From Gemmiger gallinarum (GTDB taxonomy: Bacteria; Bacillota; Clostridia; Oscillospirales; Ruminococcaceae), in NCBI RefSeq assembly GCF_014982805.1, contig NZ_JADCKC010000002.1, positions 1-64,000 of the forward strand: a stretch of 64,000 bases of DNA. The letters are read 5' to 3'. A model generated the notes under the pieces. That model saw nothing but the letters and a program-made list of their open reading frames with translations. It was not told the DNA's origin and made no database searches. This document shows, one piece after another, positions 32,029 to 39,831 of this stretch; within the stretch, counting starts at the first letter, position 1, and the number at the start of each line of letters is the position of its first letter. A program made the position numbers and the translations under genes.

Positions 32029-33377
32029 TCTGAAAACCTCGCTTTCGTAACCGCAATAGGAAATTCCTCGATTTCACCGGCCCAGACTGCGGTGCCTTTG
32101 CCGTGCAAGGTTTCCCAGACCAGCGGGAACCCGCCGATTCCGTCAAACAGGCTGCCAAGCGTAGCGTGTTCGGGAAGATACCGGGCCATTTTACAGGTGA
32201 TCCACCACCACTGCGGCAACGCGATACTGTTGCCAAGAGCCTTGTATCTGGGGCTGTCTGCGGCTTTGTGGTGCTTTCCCTTGCTGTCTATCCAGTCTCC
32301 AATGTCGGTCCATCCGTCAGGGTAGCCTTGCAGACGCTCGCACTCAGTAGGGGTGAGTCGGCGGACAATCCAGCGAAGAATCTTGATTGCTACGGGGTTT
32401 ATGTAGTTAAGAGAAAAACCACCGTTTTCTTTTGCTTGAATTGTCCCAGACAAGTTCCCGTTGCTTTTGTGATTCCGGCAGTCAATGCTTTCTACAATAA
32501 GATCTGTAGCATCTTTGCAGTCCCTCGCTTTAACACTTGACGCCACCTTATCGGGAACGTAATCACCAAATCCGCGCATACGGCATAAAACAGTCGGCAT
32601 AGCACTTAGTCCGCCATCGGTTCTCAGAGTAGGAGCTTGCTCTTCTGCCCAGCCGATTCCGTTTGCCTCTGCGCCCTGCCCAGCCGTAAAGGCGGCACAT
32701 ACCATCGGAATGGCACCGTGGCTTTCGGCTCTAAGTGTTTCTGAAACTACTCCAGAGTAACGTCCTCTGTTTGTGAATCCGGTGTGTTCCACCACTCGAT
32801 CATATCCATCAGCGCGGCGCGCAGGATTTTGGGCAATGCCTTTCCACGGCGGGATGCTCGGTTCAGAATCCCCTGACATGCCCGTTCGCTCAAATAGTAC
32901 CTCTCCGGCGCGCTGTCCTCCAAGATCCAAGACAAGCGCGATTCGACGGCGACGCTGGGGCACTCCCCAAAATTGAGCATCGAAAGTTCTCCATGCAATG
33001 CTCCAATCATTTCCGCAGATAAAGCCTGCTTTCGCCCACTTTCCGTTCTCAGGTCGAGAGATTGAAACTTCGGGTTCCTTAATGCGGGCCAGTTCTTCCA
33101 ACACGGCGTGGAAGTCGTTTCCTTTGTTGCTGCTGAACGCTCCGGGTACGTTTTCCCAAATAGCGAAAGTTGGACCCAATCCTCCACTTTGTTCCTCCAT
33201 TTGTTTGATAATGCGCACAGCTTCCATGAACAGTCCGCTGCGCTCCCCTGCAAGCCATGCACGTTTTCCTGCAATAGACAAGTCCTGGCATGGGCTTCCG
33301 AAGGTGATACAATCCACAACGGGCGGGTTGTGAATTTTGGTTATGTCTCCCAGGTGCTTCAAATCCGCTACCTCCAT
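32025..33377 (-). CDS. Circularly permuted DNA (cytosine-5) methyltransferase
   Basis: The 450-residue protein starts at what is normally the segment after motif I (HLGDITKI...). It continues with motif IV FGSPCQDLSIAGKR (catalytic Cys), motif VI AIWENVPG, motif VIII QRRRRIAL, motif IX/X RRLTPTECERLQGYP and GNSIALP, and ends with motif I, LGSLFDGIGGFPLVWE. Motif I, which binds S-adenosylmethionine, is at the C-terminus. No second methyltransferase fragment is needed, and all motifs are present once. It probably protects phage DNA from host restriction. Start ATG 33377 overlaps the PP-loop gene by 10 bases. Confidence 0.9.
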   Translation of the reverse strand: MEVADLKHLGDITKIHNPPVVDCITFGSPCQDLSIAGKRAWLAGERSGLFMEAVRIIKQMEEQSGGLGPTFAIWENVPGAFSSNKGNDFHAVLEELARIKEPEVSISRPENGKWAKAGFICGNDWSIAWRTFDAQFWGVPQRRRRIALVLDLGGQRAGEVLFERTGMSGDSEPSIPPWKGIAQNPARRADGYDRVVEHTGFTNRGRYSGVVSETLRAESHGAIPMVCAAFTAGQGAEANGIGWAEEQAPTLRTDGGLSAMPTVLCRMRGFGDYVPDKVASSVKARDCKDATDLIVESIDCRNHKSNGNLSGTIQAKENGGFSLNYINPVAIKILRWIVRRLTPTECERLQGYPDGWTDIGDWIDSKGKHHKAADSPRYKALGNSIALPQWWWITCKMARYLPEHATLGSLFDGIGGFPLVWETLHGKGTAVWAGEIEEFPIAVTKARFSE

Positions 33378-34150
33378 TTCAACTGCACTTCATCCAGATA
33401 CGACCACTTCCACGGTTCGTCCGCGCTCACGATCCCCTGATCTTCCAGCGCAAAGCGTTCGTCAAAGTCGTGTACCGTGTGGCCGTCAGCATGAAACGAA
33501 ACGGGGCTGTCGCTGTCCCATTTCAGCATAAGAGCCCACAAATCCGGGTAGTTTTTGCGAAGCAGGCGCAACTGCTCTACACCCTGATTGTGGCAAAACC
33601 AACAGCCGCCGCGGGTTGCGGTGGTATAAATCGGGGAAAGCAAGTCGTTTTCTTCGCACCACTTGCGGCATTTGGCTTCGTCCCAACCAGCTTCTACAAG
33701 CGGGCTTTTCTTCTTATCGCTAAAAACATGGAATCTCCCCGGCTCGTCTGCGGCAATCCCTACATACTGCACAGAATTTTTTGGTAATTTTGCAAGAACG
33801 CTCTGCTTTAACCTGGAATTGCACCACGGACCACGCTGAAACGGCCATCCGTAAATGCCGCCAACGCATTTGTTTTTTGCAGCTCTTCCGTTTTCGCCAC
33901 AAATCATGTAAAAACAGTCATCATATGACTTTTGACCTCTGACGTGCTCCACCTCAATCCCGTACCGCTCCTTGATGATCTTGTCCGCCTTGGCCTTAAA
34001 CTCCACCATCGGCGGAAGATCTGCGGGAATCGTGTCCGTGGCCCACACTTCTGCGTGAACAATTCGGCCAAGCGGCCATCCCAGCTTTTCAATGGCGCCC
34101 AGGCAAGCCAGGCTATCTTTTCCATAGGAAAGTGACAGTATGTGTTCCAT
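33368..34150 (-). CDS. PP-loop/PAPS reductase-like ATP pyrophosphatase
   Basis: Residues 4-12 are ILSLSYGKDS, the SxGKDS PP-loop that binds ATP in PAPS reductase and tRNA/DNA-modifying enzymes. Cysteine pairs occur in GGCWFCHNQG. Length 260 residues. Such genes are common in phage early operons next to methyltransferases. A role in base or sulphur modification is possible but unproven. The ATG at 34150 overlaps the preceding stop (TGATG). It ends in TAG (33368-33370), with TGA three codons further on, so TAG is a stop here. Confidence 0.75.
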   Translation of the reverse strand: MEHILSLSYGKDSLACLGAIEKLGWPLGRIVHAEVWATDTIPADLPPMVEFKAKADKIIKERYGIEVEHVRGQKSYDDCFYMICGENGRAAKNKCVGGIYGWPFQRGPWCNSRLKQSVLAKLPKNSVQYVGIAADEPGRFHVFSDKKKSPLVEAGWDEAKCRKWCEENDLLSPIYTTATRGGCWFCHNQGVEQLRLLRKNYPDLWALMLKWDSDSPVSFHADGHTVHDFDERFALEDQGIVSADEPWKWSYLDEVQLKWR

Positions 34151-34275
34151 CACTTCTTCCCCTTCTTCCTCTTCCCAGCCTTTGCCCGGTCTTTCCCGGT
34201 CTTGGCATGGGCCGAGACCAGCGTTTTATACCGGCGGTAAGCGCCTCCGTCGTGGCGGTGTTTACTGCTGTTCAT
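34150..34275 (-). CDS. Small very basic peptide (41 aa)
   Basis: An open frame starts ATG 34275 inside the end of the SPFH gene and stops in the TGATG overlap with the PP-loop gene. The product is Lys/Arg-rich (HRHDGGAYRRYKTL..., ending GKRKKGKK). Gap-filling position and perfect overlaps on both sides support it as a gene. It could bind nucleic acid. Unrecognised. Confidence 0.45.
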   Translation of the reverse strand: MNSSKHRHDGGAYRRYKTLVSAHAKTGKDRAKAGKRKKGKK

Positions 34276-35149
34276 TGGCGGCCTCTTTTCCGTCGCTAAC
34301 GACAACAGAGTCTGCACCCTGCACGGTAACCCATCCGTGCTTCAGGCGCGCTTGCGCTTCAGTCATCTGGATCAGTTCGGGAGTGATAGACTGCGCAATA
34401 ATGCGGTTAGAATCTGCCTCTGCCTGAGCCTCAATCACCTTTACATCTGCCTCAGCCTGCGCCTTGGTCTTTTCCACCTCTGCTTCAGCGGCGGCAGTCT
34501 GTTTTTCAAGTTCTGCAATTTCTGCGTCCTGCTTAGCCTGTTCTTTGGCCTGAATTTTCTGTTGAAGCCCTTCATCCAGCTGGACATCGATCACAAGGGC
34601 CGATATAACGTTGATGCCGTATTCTTCGCCCAGCTTTTCGGAAAGGTAGTTTGTGATTGCGGTATTCACATCGCTTTTCTTGTCAGAGTAGATGTCCATG
34701 ACGGAAAACTGGGGTGTGACCTCTTTGACGTAGGCAATGATGGAGTTCTGGATGTAGTTTGCCACGAGATCCTGTCCGTCCATGCCATTGAAGCGCTTAT
34801 ACAGGTCAACCACGTTGTCCGCCTTAAAGGCGTAGTTGACTGTCAGATTGATCTTCACCATGCCACCGTTTGCGGGGGCGTCGATGCTCCAATCCGCATG
34901 CTCTTTAGTGTTGTAGTCAGCCGGGTCATTGGAGAACACGATCTGCTGCTGAGAAACCGGGAACTGCTTCACAGACTTGAAAGGGGACAGCCAGTGCCAT
35001 CCGGCGGGAAGCGTCTGGCCCTCAACACCATTCGCTGTGTAGACAACTCCGACGTTTCCGACGTCAACGCGCTCCAGGCAGAAAAGGCAAGCAAAAGCGC
35101 ACACAACAGCCAAAACAGCAGACGCGACAATAGCAATAACTTTACTCAT
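34262..35149 (-). CDS. Phage-encoded SPFH/prohibitin-like membrane protein
   Basis: The 295-residue protein has an N-terminal membrane anchor (residues 4-24), an SPFH core (GNVGVVYTANGVEGQTLPAGW, RVDVG..., VKINLTVNYAFKADNV), and a long coiled coil (EQAKQDAEIAELEKQTAAAE...). This is the full prohibitin/flotillin architecture. It lies in the early operon after a coupled 28-residue membrane peptide. Prohibitin-like phage proteins may organise membrane microdomains or interfere with FtsH/HflKC. That role is inference. Confidence 0.85.
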   Translation of the reverse strand: MSKVIAIVASAVLAVVCAFACLFCLERVDVGNVGVVYTANGVEGQTLPAGWHWLSPFKSVKQFPVSQQQIVFSNDPADYNTKEHADWSIDAPANGGMVKINLTVNYAFKADNVVDLYKRFNGMDGQDLVANYIQNSIIAYVKEVTPQFSVMDIYSDKKSDVNTAITNYLSEKLGEEYGINVISALVIDVQLDEGLQQKIQAKEQAKQDAEIAELEKQTAAAEAEVEKTKAQAEADVKVIEAQAEADSNRIIAQSITPELIQMTEAQARLKHGWVTVQGADSVVVSDGKEAANEQQ

Positions 35150-35232
35150 TTTTCATTTCCTCCAAAGTTGTTATAAAAAATTTCAAAAAACACGATAAAG
35201 GCGACAATAAAAACTGTCGCAATAAATTTCAT
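35146..35232 (-). CDS. 28-residue membrane peptide coupled to the SPFH gene
   Basis: ATG 35232 follows GGAGGGAATCAC. The product (KFIATVFIVAFIVFFEIFY core) is one transmembrane helix. Its stop overlaps the SPFH start (ATGA), which implies translational coupling. It could be a membrane partner of the SPFH protein. Too short for standard gene callers. Confidence 0.55.
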   Translation of the reverse strand: MKFIATVFIVAFIVFFEIFYNNFGGNEK

Positions 35233-35579
35233 GTGATTCCCTCCACTCTCTTTTCCATCATCTCCCATGCAGCATCGGTCAGCGGGCGGCCGCACCAAGG
35301 GCAAAACCCCATCGGTTCATAGTTTCCCATATGGTCGCAATCATAGCATCCGCTGCTTTTATCATTGAGGCTGCAAATTGAGCTTTTGCAAGATTGACAA
35401 GTTTTGCAGCGCCTGCACGGCTCCCACACAGAACGGTCAAGGCGGGGCTTTTCAGTGGCGTCCTCCATATCTGCCATCGCGCTGCGGACCAGTTCGCCGG
35501 CCCATCCGGTGTCATCTTCCATAAGCTCCGGGCTCCAGTGCGGCATCCCTTCTTCATCTCGGTATGTCAGTCGCTTCAT
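35229..35579 (-). CDS. Cysteine-rich early phage protein (116 aa)
   Basis: An N-terminal RLTYRDEEGMPHWSPELMED is followed by multiple CxxC motifs (CRRCKTCQSCKSSIC, CYDCDHMGNY, FCPWCGRPL), suggesting two zinc ribbons. Similar in layout to the neighbouring gene, perhaps from duplication. It overlaps that gene by 4 bases. Function unknown. Confidence 0.5.
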   Translation of the reverse strand: MKRLTYRDEEGMPHWSPELMEDDTGWAGELVRSAMADMEDATEKPRLDRSVWEPCRRCKTCQSCKSSICSLNDKSSGCYDCDHMGNYEPMGFCPWCGRPLTDAAWEMMEKRVEGIT

Positions 35580-36022
35580 GTATTGTTGGCCTCCTTTGCA
35601 ATCGCGGCTTCGGCTGCTTCATACTGCTTGCATGCAATTCTTGACTGCGAGGGCTCAAACGGAATTTCACCGGGCCACGGCGTCCCATACCTGCTTGTTG
35701 CATACGGCTTCACATCGCAAGTGCCGCGCCTAGTGCCGGCAACCCGGTGGAAATGGTCACACGTCCCGCACGCTTTTCCAACGTAGTTCGGGACGATTTT
35801 GATGCGCCCGTCCTTGTCCGCCTCCACCAGTTCCCGCAGCCGGTCAAGGTCGTAGTCATCGCCAATAATGCCCTCGATGGAAGCCAACCGGTCAATGATT
35901 TCCGGGAACAAATCGCACCCCCAGCAGCCTTTCTCTCCATCTTGGTGCAGAGCAAAACAAATATCCTTGCTCATATTGCATTCTGCATTCCCGTCTGCAC
36001 ATCTGTGCGTCATCCGCTTCAT
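35576..36022 (-). CDS. Cysteine-rich early phage protein (148 aa)
   Basis: MKRMTHRCADGNAECNMSKD, KGCWGCDLFPEIIDRLASIE and ACGTCDHFHRVAGTRRGTCD give several CxxC pairs, likely zinc binding. The shared MKRxT start and RCxD-like spacing with the following gene hint at a common origin. It overlaps neighbours at both ends. Function unknown. Confidence 0.5.
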   Translation of the reverse strand: MKRMTHRCADGNAECNMSKDICFALHQDGEKGCWGCDLFPEIIDRLASIEGIIGDDYDLDRLRELVEADKDGRIKIVPNYVGKACGTCDHFHRVAGTRRGTCDVKPYATSRYGTPWPGEIPFEPSQSRIACKQYEAAEAAIAKEANNT

Positions 36023-36225
36023 GCATTGTTCACCTCCTGGTAAACCCGCAGCAGCTCCTGCCGCGCCTGTACGCAGCGGCGCTTGATGGATTCCCGGCTG
36101 TACTCGGGAGCATCTCTAAGATAACCGCCGTCATTCATCTTTACGGACTCCTTGATGCCCTGGATCAGCAGCTCGGCGGTTTTCAGATGGAGCATCAGTT
36201 CATCGTTTTCAATCAACGATTTCAT
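36019..36225 (-). CDS. Small helical early protein (68 aa)
   Basis: Starts ATG 36225 after AAGGAGGTAACT. Helical with LMLHLKTAELLIQGIKESVK and RRCVQARQELLRVYQEVN. The longer frame upstream is the dUTPase gene in another frame. Unrecognised. Confidence 0.5.
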   Translation of the reverse strand: MKSLIENDELMLHLKTAELLIQGIKESVKMNDGGYLRDAPEYSRESIKRRCVQARQELLRVYQEVNNA

Positions 36226-36235
36226 AGTTACCTCC

Positions 36236-36646
36236 TTATCTCCCGGTACTACCAAACCCGCCGTTGCCGCGTTCCGTTTCTTCCAGGCTGTCCACCTGTT
36301 CAAACGCCGCGTGATGCACCGGCATGATAACCAACTGGCTGATCTTGTCTCCCCTGTGCACCCGGAAAGCGTCAAATCCATGGTTGTACAGCTTCACGCG
36401 GATACTCCCTGTGTACCCAGCGTCGATCACGCCTTCACTGACGATGTTGAAATGAACATTGAGTCCGGACTTGCTTTTCAGCATCCCCACCATGCCGGCG
36501 GGAATCTCAACGTGGACACCGGTGTCAATCGTTGTGCTTCTGTGCGGATGAATCACAGCATTCACCGGACTGCGCAGGTCTGCCCCCGCGTCCTGATCGT
36601 GTGCGTATTCCGGCATAAACGCGCCGGGGTCAAGAACTACTTTCAT
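36236..36646 (-). CDS. dut: dUTPase (dUTP diphosphatase)
   Basis: 136 residues with all five trimeric dUTPase motifs in order: DAGADLRS, KSKSGL, GVIDAGYTGSI, GDKISQLVIMPV and TERGNGGFGSTG. It hydrolyses dUTP to dUMP and PPi, keeping uracil out of phage DNA. Some phage dUTPases also relieve staphylococcal island repressors. Confidence 0.95.
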   Translation of the reverse strand: MKVVLDPGAFMPEYAHDQDAGADLRSPVNAVIHPHRSTTIDTGVHVEIPAGMVGMLKSKSGLNVHFNIVSEGVIDAGYTGSIRVKLYNHGFDAFRVHRGDKISQLVIMPVHHAAFEQVDSLEETERGNGGFGSTGR

Positions 36647-36668
36647 GCACTTACCTCCTGAATAAATT

Positions 36669-37004
36669 TCATCCCGCAGCCTGTGCTTCCTTCTCGGCCT
36701 GCATCTTCTTGTAAAGCGGCGTGTCCCAGCTCAGGCACTCATGACAGTCCCGCGCCCACTTCTCGTCCCAGCGCTGGCGGCGCACCATGTAAGGCTGCGC
36801 AGCCTCGGCTAATTCCTTCACGCTAGGCGGGAATTGCATGGTGCGTGACAGGTCTGCCGCACCCTTCTTTGCGGCGTTCAGTGGAATGTCCGCCAATGAA
36901 TAGGCCCAGGCTCTCGCCATGCCCTCCGGGTCGTTGCCGCGCAGCATTCCGGGCCAGTAGTTGAGCATACCGTCCAGCAGATCGGCGGCCTCGTTAATTT
37001 TCAT
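36669..37004 (-). CDS. Helicase-loader-like protein (111 aa)
   Basis: MKINEAADLLDGMLNYWPGM then ARAWAYSLADIPLNAAKKGA and FPPSVKELAEAAQPY resemble the small helical loaders of phage G40P-type helicases (a W/AW..L pattern followed by FPP). The next gene is a DnaD-like protein and SSB is two genes upstream, so the cluster is replicative. Assignment is based on sequence style. Confidence 0.55.
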   Translation of the reverse strand: MKINEAADLLDGMLNYWPGMLRGNDPEGMARAWAYSLADIPLNAAKKGAADLSRTMQFPPSVKELAEAAQPYMVRRQRWDEKWARDCHECLSWDTPLYKKMQAEKEAQAAG

Positions 37005-37752
37005 AAATCTCGCCTCCCGCAATCTGACGCAGTTTTGCGCGCTTTTCTTCCATAGGCGACCGTTTACCCTCGTAAGGTTTTACGGGCCTGTTCCTGGCGT
37101 TCTCTGCCGCCTCCCAGTCAGCCTTGGATTTTATTCCTGTATCAGCGCAGCGTTTCAGAATTCCCTTAATGTAAGCCCAATTTCGTTTTCCCTGATCTAC
37201 CGCTGCCCGCATCGCAAGAATAAGCACATCTGCCGGTAAACAGGATAGCCATTCCTGTATCTGCTGATAAGTGGATGGTGCCAATGTTCCGATGTTTTTC
37301 TGGTAATAGTCGGCAACAATGCCCAAATCTGCATCCACCTCCCACACATCCCCCTGGGGGGTATGGGGGGTAGTAGTTTCGTTAGAAACTACATTACCTT
37401 TATCCTTTGTCCTTTGTCCTTTGTCCTTGGCTTTTTTGGGTTTTTCAAAAAAGGCTTGGGTTTTTTGGGTTTCAGTGGGTTTTTCTGAAAAGGCTTGGGT
37501 TGATTTCGGCCTACCGCCTTTTTTTCCGTTCTCACGCTGTTTTTCCAAAAAACTTTCTCTAGCAGATATGGCTTGTTCCAAATCTCTTTTTATGGCCGGC
37601 CAGACAAACCGTTCATTCCCGCTGAATACAGGCTCTACCCCGTGCGACTTAAATTGCAACATCGCCCGTGCCAGACGCCCTACCTCCGCGTCACTGAGCG
37701 GCTGAAAATATGCCTCATAGCTCAGCCATAGTTTCACGTATTCATTTGCCAT
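36994..37752 (-). CDS. DnaD-like replication initiator
   Basis: ATG 37752 follows AGAGGTGTGCAG. The 252-residue protein has an N-terminal domain (ANEYVKLWLSYEAYFQPLSD), a low-complexity linker with direct repeats (TQAFSEKP, TQAFFEKP, KAKDKGQRTKDKG), and a C-terminal helical part (IQEWLSCLPADVLILAMRAA, YIKGILKRCADTGI) typical of DnaD/DnaB_2 domains. It probably loads the helicase on the phage origin. The linker is encoded by TTTGTCC-type repeats. Confidence 0.8.
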   Translation of the reverse strand: MANEYVKLWLSYEAYFQPLSDAEVGRLARAMLQFKSHGVEPVFSGNERFVWPAIKRDLEQAISARESFLEKQRENGKKGGRPKSTQAFSEKPTETQKTQAFFEKPKKAKDKGQRTKDKGNVVSNETTTPHTPQGDVWEVDADLGIVADYYQKNIGTLAPSTYQQIQEWLSCLPADVLILAMRAAVDQGKRNWAYIKGILKRCADTGIKSKADWEAAENARNRPVKPYEGKRSPMEEKRAKLRQIAGGEIYEN

Positions 37753-37763
37753 CTGCACACCTC

Positions 37764-38180
37764 TCAGAAGGGCAGATCACCTTCATCGTCAGCAATGGGT
37801 TCAAACCGTTCGCTGGCAGGAGCCACATCCAGGCGGCTTTCGCTCGCGTAGTTCTGGTTCTTCTTCTCTCCGCAGAAGCTGGCCTCACGGGCAACGATTT
37901 CCACCGCCTGCCGGTTGTTGCCGTTCTTGTCCTGATAGGTGCGGGACTGCACCCGGCCGGAAACGGCGATCAGGTCACCCTTGGAAAAATACCGGCAGAT
38001 AAAGTCCGCCGTCTTTTCCCATGCCACCACGTCCAGAAAATCCGCCTGGTTCTGACCGTTGGCATCCTTGCGCCCGCGGTCGCAGGCAATGCGGAAGGCC
38101 GCCACATTCTTTCCGGCGGCAGTCTGCCGCAGCTGCGGGTCAGCCACAAGGCGGCCCATGATCGCAACTACATTCAGCAT
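37764..38180 (-). CDS. ssb: Single-stranded DNA-binding protein
   Basis: About 138 residues with an OB-fold: LNVVAIMGRLVADPQLRQT, FRIACDRGR, ADFLDVVAWEKTADFI, GDLIAVSGRVQSRTYQDKNG. The C-terminal tail ends DDEGDLPF, the acidic tip that recruits partner proteins. I prefer ATG 38180, spaced 7 bases from GGAGG, over 38186, which abuts it. Confidence 0.93.
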   Translation of the reverse strand: MLNVVAIMGRLVADPQLRQTAAGKNVAAFRIACDRGRKDANGQNQADFLDVVAWEKTADFICRYFSKGDLIAVSGRVQSRTYQDKNGNNRQAVEIVAREASFCGEKKNQNYASESRLDVAPASERFEPIADDEGDLPF

Positions 38181-38182
38181 CT

Positions 38183-38392
38183 TCATTCCTCCAATCTGTA
38201 AACCATGTACCGCACGGTTTCCCCGTACCGGTTCTTGGCTGTTTCGGTTGTTCCAATGATATTTACCCCGGCCGCACGTAGCTCGGAAATCCGCGACGCC
38301 AGATGTGCAATGCCATAGCTCTGCATTGCCTGTGCGCCGGTCAGCGTCCCCACTTCCCGCAGGTGCCGGAGAACTCGCTCGTTTTGTGTCAT
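38183..38392 (-). CDS. Small winged/helix-turn-helix protein
   Basis: 69 residues: NERVLRHLREVGTLTGAQAM, YGIAHLASRISELRAAGVNI and RYGETVRYMVYRL match small phage winged-helix proteins that resemble DNA-binding replication regulators. It overlaps the SSB gene start region by a few bases. Confidence 0.65.
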   Translation of the reverse strand: MTQNERVLRHLREVGTLTGAQAMQSYGIAHLASRISELRAAGVNIIGTTETAKNRYGETVRYMVYRLEE

Positions 38393-38583
38393 GTGTCCTC
38401 CTTCGGCGGATCAGGTAGAGGCATCCAGTGGGAAACGGTGGCCATAGACCAAAACCAGTTACCTTTGCTTATCCACCCGTTGCGGCGCTTTTCGTACCAT
38501 TGAATATCAACAATGCCGTTTTTGGTTGTAATAACTTTCTGACCATCTTCTGGCATCCGATCTTTAACGCTGATCCATTCCAT
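38389..38583 (-). CDS. DUF551-like protein (64 aa)
   Basis: MEWISVKDRMPEDGQKVITT, then TVSHWMPLPDPPKEDT. The WISVxDRxPE start and HWMPLPxPP end define DUF551, a small phage/bacterial family of unknown function. Start chosen at ATG 38583 after an AGGTGAACAGG. Ends TGA overlapping the helix-turn-helix gene. Confidence 0.8.
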   Translation of the reverse strand: MEWISVKDRMPEDGQKVITTKNGIVDIQWYEKRRNGWISKGNWFWSMATVSHWMPLPDPPKEDT

Positions 38584-38947
38584 CCTGTTCACCTTCTTCC
38601 ATTGAACAGTTCCAGCAATCTTCGCACCATGTGCTCTCGGTTGCAATATTGCAACACTCTCTGTATCCCAAAGCAGCACAACAAACTCGCGGGACTCCAT
38701 CCTCCCTTTTGGGCGCATTAGGATATTTCTTAAAAAAATCATCTTTTCTTGTCTTTTTGGGGTTTTCAGAAGACCATTTTTCTACAATTTCTAATATGGA
38801 ATCAAAGTTTTCAATATCAGAAAGTTGGGAACATAAATCTTCACAAAGTGGACAAACAGAAAAAGCGGGGCAATGTACACATGAAGAATACATATTAAAA
38901 TACTTGCACATCCGATTCCATTCTTTCAAAAATTGTTTTGCTTCCAT
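38564..38947 (-). CDS. Cysteine-rich early protein (127 aa)
   Basis: ATG 38947 follows AGGAGGGTTGAA-like sequence. Cysteine-rich (CVHCPAFSVCPLCEDLC, VCCAALGYRECC, CEDCWNCS), hence possibly several zinc sites or an iron-sulphur cluster. Codon usage is more AT-rich than neighbours (about 38720-38900), hinting at separate origin. Unknown function. Confidence 0.5.
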   Translation of the reverse strand: MEAKQFLKEWNRMCKYFNMYSSCVHCPAFSVCPLCEDLCSQLSDIENFDSILEIVEKWSSENPKKTRKDDFFKKYPNAPKREDGVPRVCCAALGYRECCNIATESTWCEDCWNCSMEEGEQDGMDQR

Positions 38948-38948
38948 T

Positions 38949-39299
38949 TCAACCCTCCTTATCGTCCAGGTAGTTCCTCCCAAACTCCCGGATAAAATCT
39001 TCCTTTGTCCAACCGTAGCGGATCATGGCTTCTTGCTGTGCCATTCGCTTCAGATTCAGATCCACTTCCCTGCACTGATGCACTGACCGGGGGCCGAAGA
39101 TGTGATGCTCTGCATGGCAGAGAGTAACCCACAATCCCAGACGCTTGCTTTTCTGCCTGTTATCGCCGCCGAACACTTCATGCCTGTCCAGCTTTTCATG
39201 GCATCCGAAACAGATAAAACAAGATTCCAAATCATCCTGCAGGATGCTAGGCGCATAACCGTTGCTGTCCAGCTCTACACCGTATTCATTGACTGGCAT
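38949..39299 (-). CDS. HNH-like nuclease (116 aa)
   Basis: CFICFGCHEKLDRHEVFGGD, then KSKRLGLWVTLCHAEHHIFG and QCREVDLNLKRMAQQEAMIR. The two CxxC-like groups with RHE and CHAEHH resemble the zinc-finger HNH nucleases of phages, including the usual C-terminal helix EAMIRYGWTKEDFIREFGRN. Likely an early recombination/replication nuclease. Confidence 0.7.
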   Translation of the reverse strand: MPVNEYGVELDSNGYAPSILQDDLESCFICFGCHEKLDRHEVFGGDNRQKSKRLGLWVTLCHAEHHIFGPRSVHQCREVDLNLKRMAQQEAMIRYGWTKEDFIREFGRNYLDDKEG

Positions 39300-39831
39300 T
39301 TCGTTTCCCCCAATCTTCCAGCAGCAAAGACCGTTCCTTTTCACTCATGGTGCAGATTCCAACCGCTTCACAGTCCTGCATCAGGCTGTCAATCAGACGC
39401 GACATCTGCTTTGTGTTGTAACGGCTGCTGCCGTAGTAAGCCCGGATCACAAGCAACGGCCCGTCGTCGTCTACTTGCTCGGTAACCCATCCGGTTCCCA
39501 ACTGTTCCCATGCGGCCCGGAAAGTCTTTGCCTCATCGGGCGGAAGATGGAAGTCTTTGAATACGCCCACCTTGCTGATTGCATCGCGGTAAACCTGCTC
39601 TTTGTTCAGACCGATTTCCTGCGCAAGCCGTTCGCACATCGCCCAGCACATGTCGTTGGCATTTTTGCTCCTGTGCTTGCGCATCCGTTTCAGCTCTGCC
39701 GTGTAGGTAATGCCGTCTCGGTATTCGCGCAGTAGCCATTGCTTTACTGCCGGAAGATTCAGCGGCCGGATAGACAGGCGTCCGGTCATGGCATCAAATT
39801 GGGCGTCCTTGAAATCAATAAGGATACTCAC
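39286..39831 (-). CDS. Putative HNHc-family recombination nuclease
   Basis: GTG start at 39831 overlaps the SSAP stop (GTGA). The 181-residue protein has KNANDMCWAMCERLAQEIGL, VYRDAISKVGVFKDFHLPPD and YYGSSRYNTKQMSRLIDSLM, a pattern I associate with the HNHc_6 family near phage recombinases. Likely functions with the neighbouring SSAP in recombination. Confidence 0.7.
   Translation of the reverse strand: MSILIDFKDAQFDAMTGRLSIRPLNLPAVKQWLLREYRDGITYTAELKRMRKHRSKNANDMCWAMCERLAQEIGLNKEQVYRDAISKVGVFKDFHLPPDEAKTFRAAWEQLGTGWVTEQVDDDGPLLVIRAYYGSSRYNTKQMSRLIDSLMQDCEAVGICTMSEKERSLLLEDWGKRNASQ

Noticed and set aside
36994-37752. Repeats in the DnaD-like gene as a mobile insertion
   Set aside because: They are in-frame repeats encoding a flexible linker.
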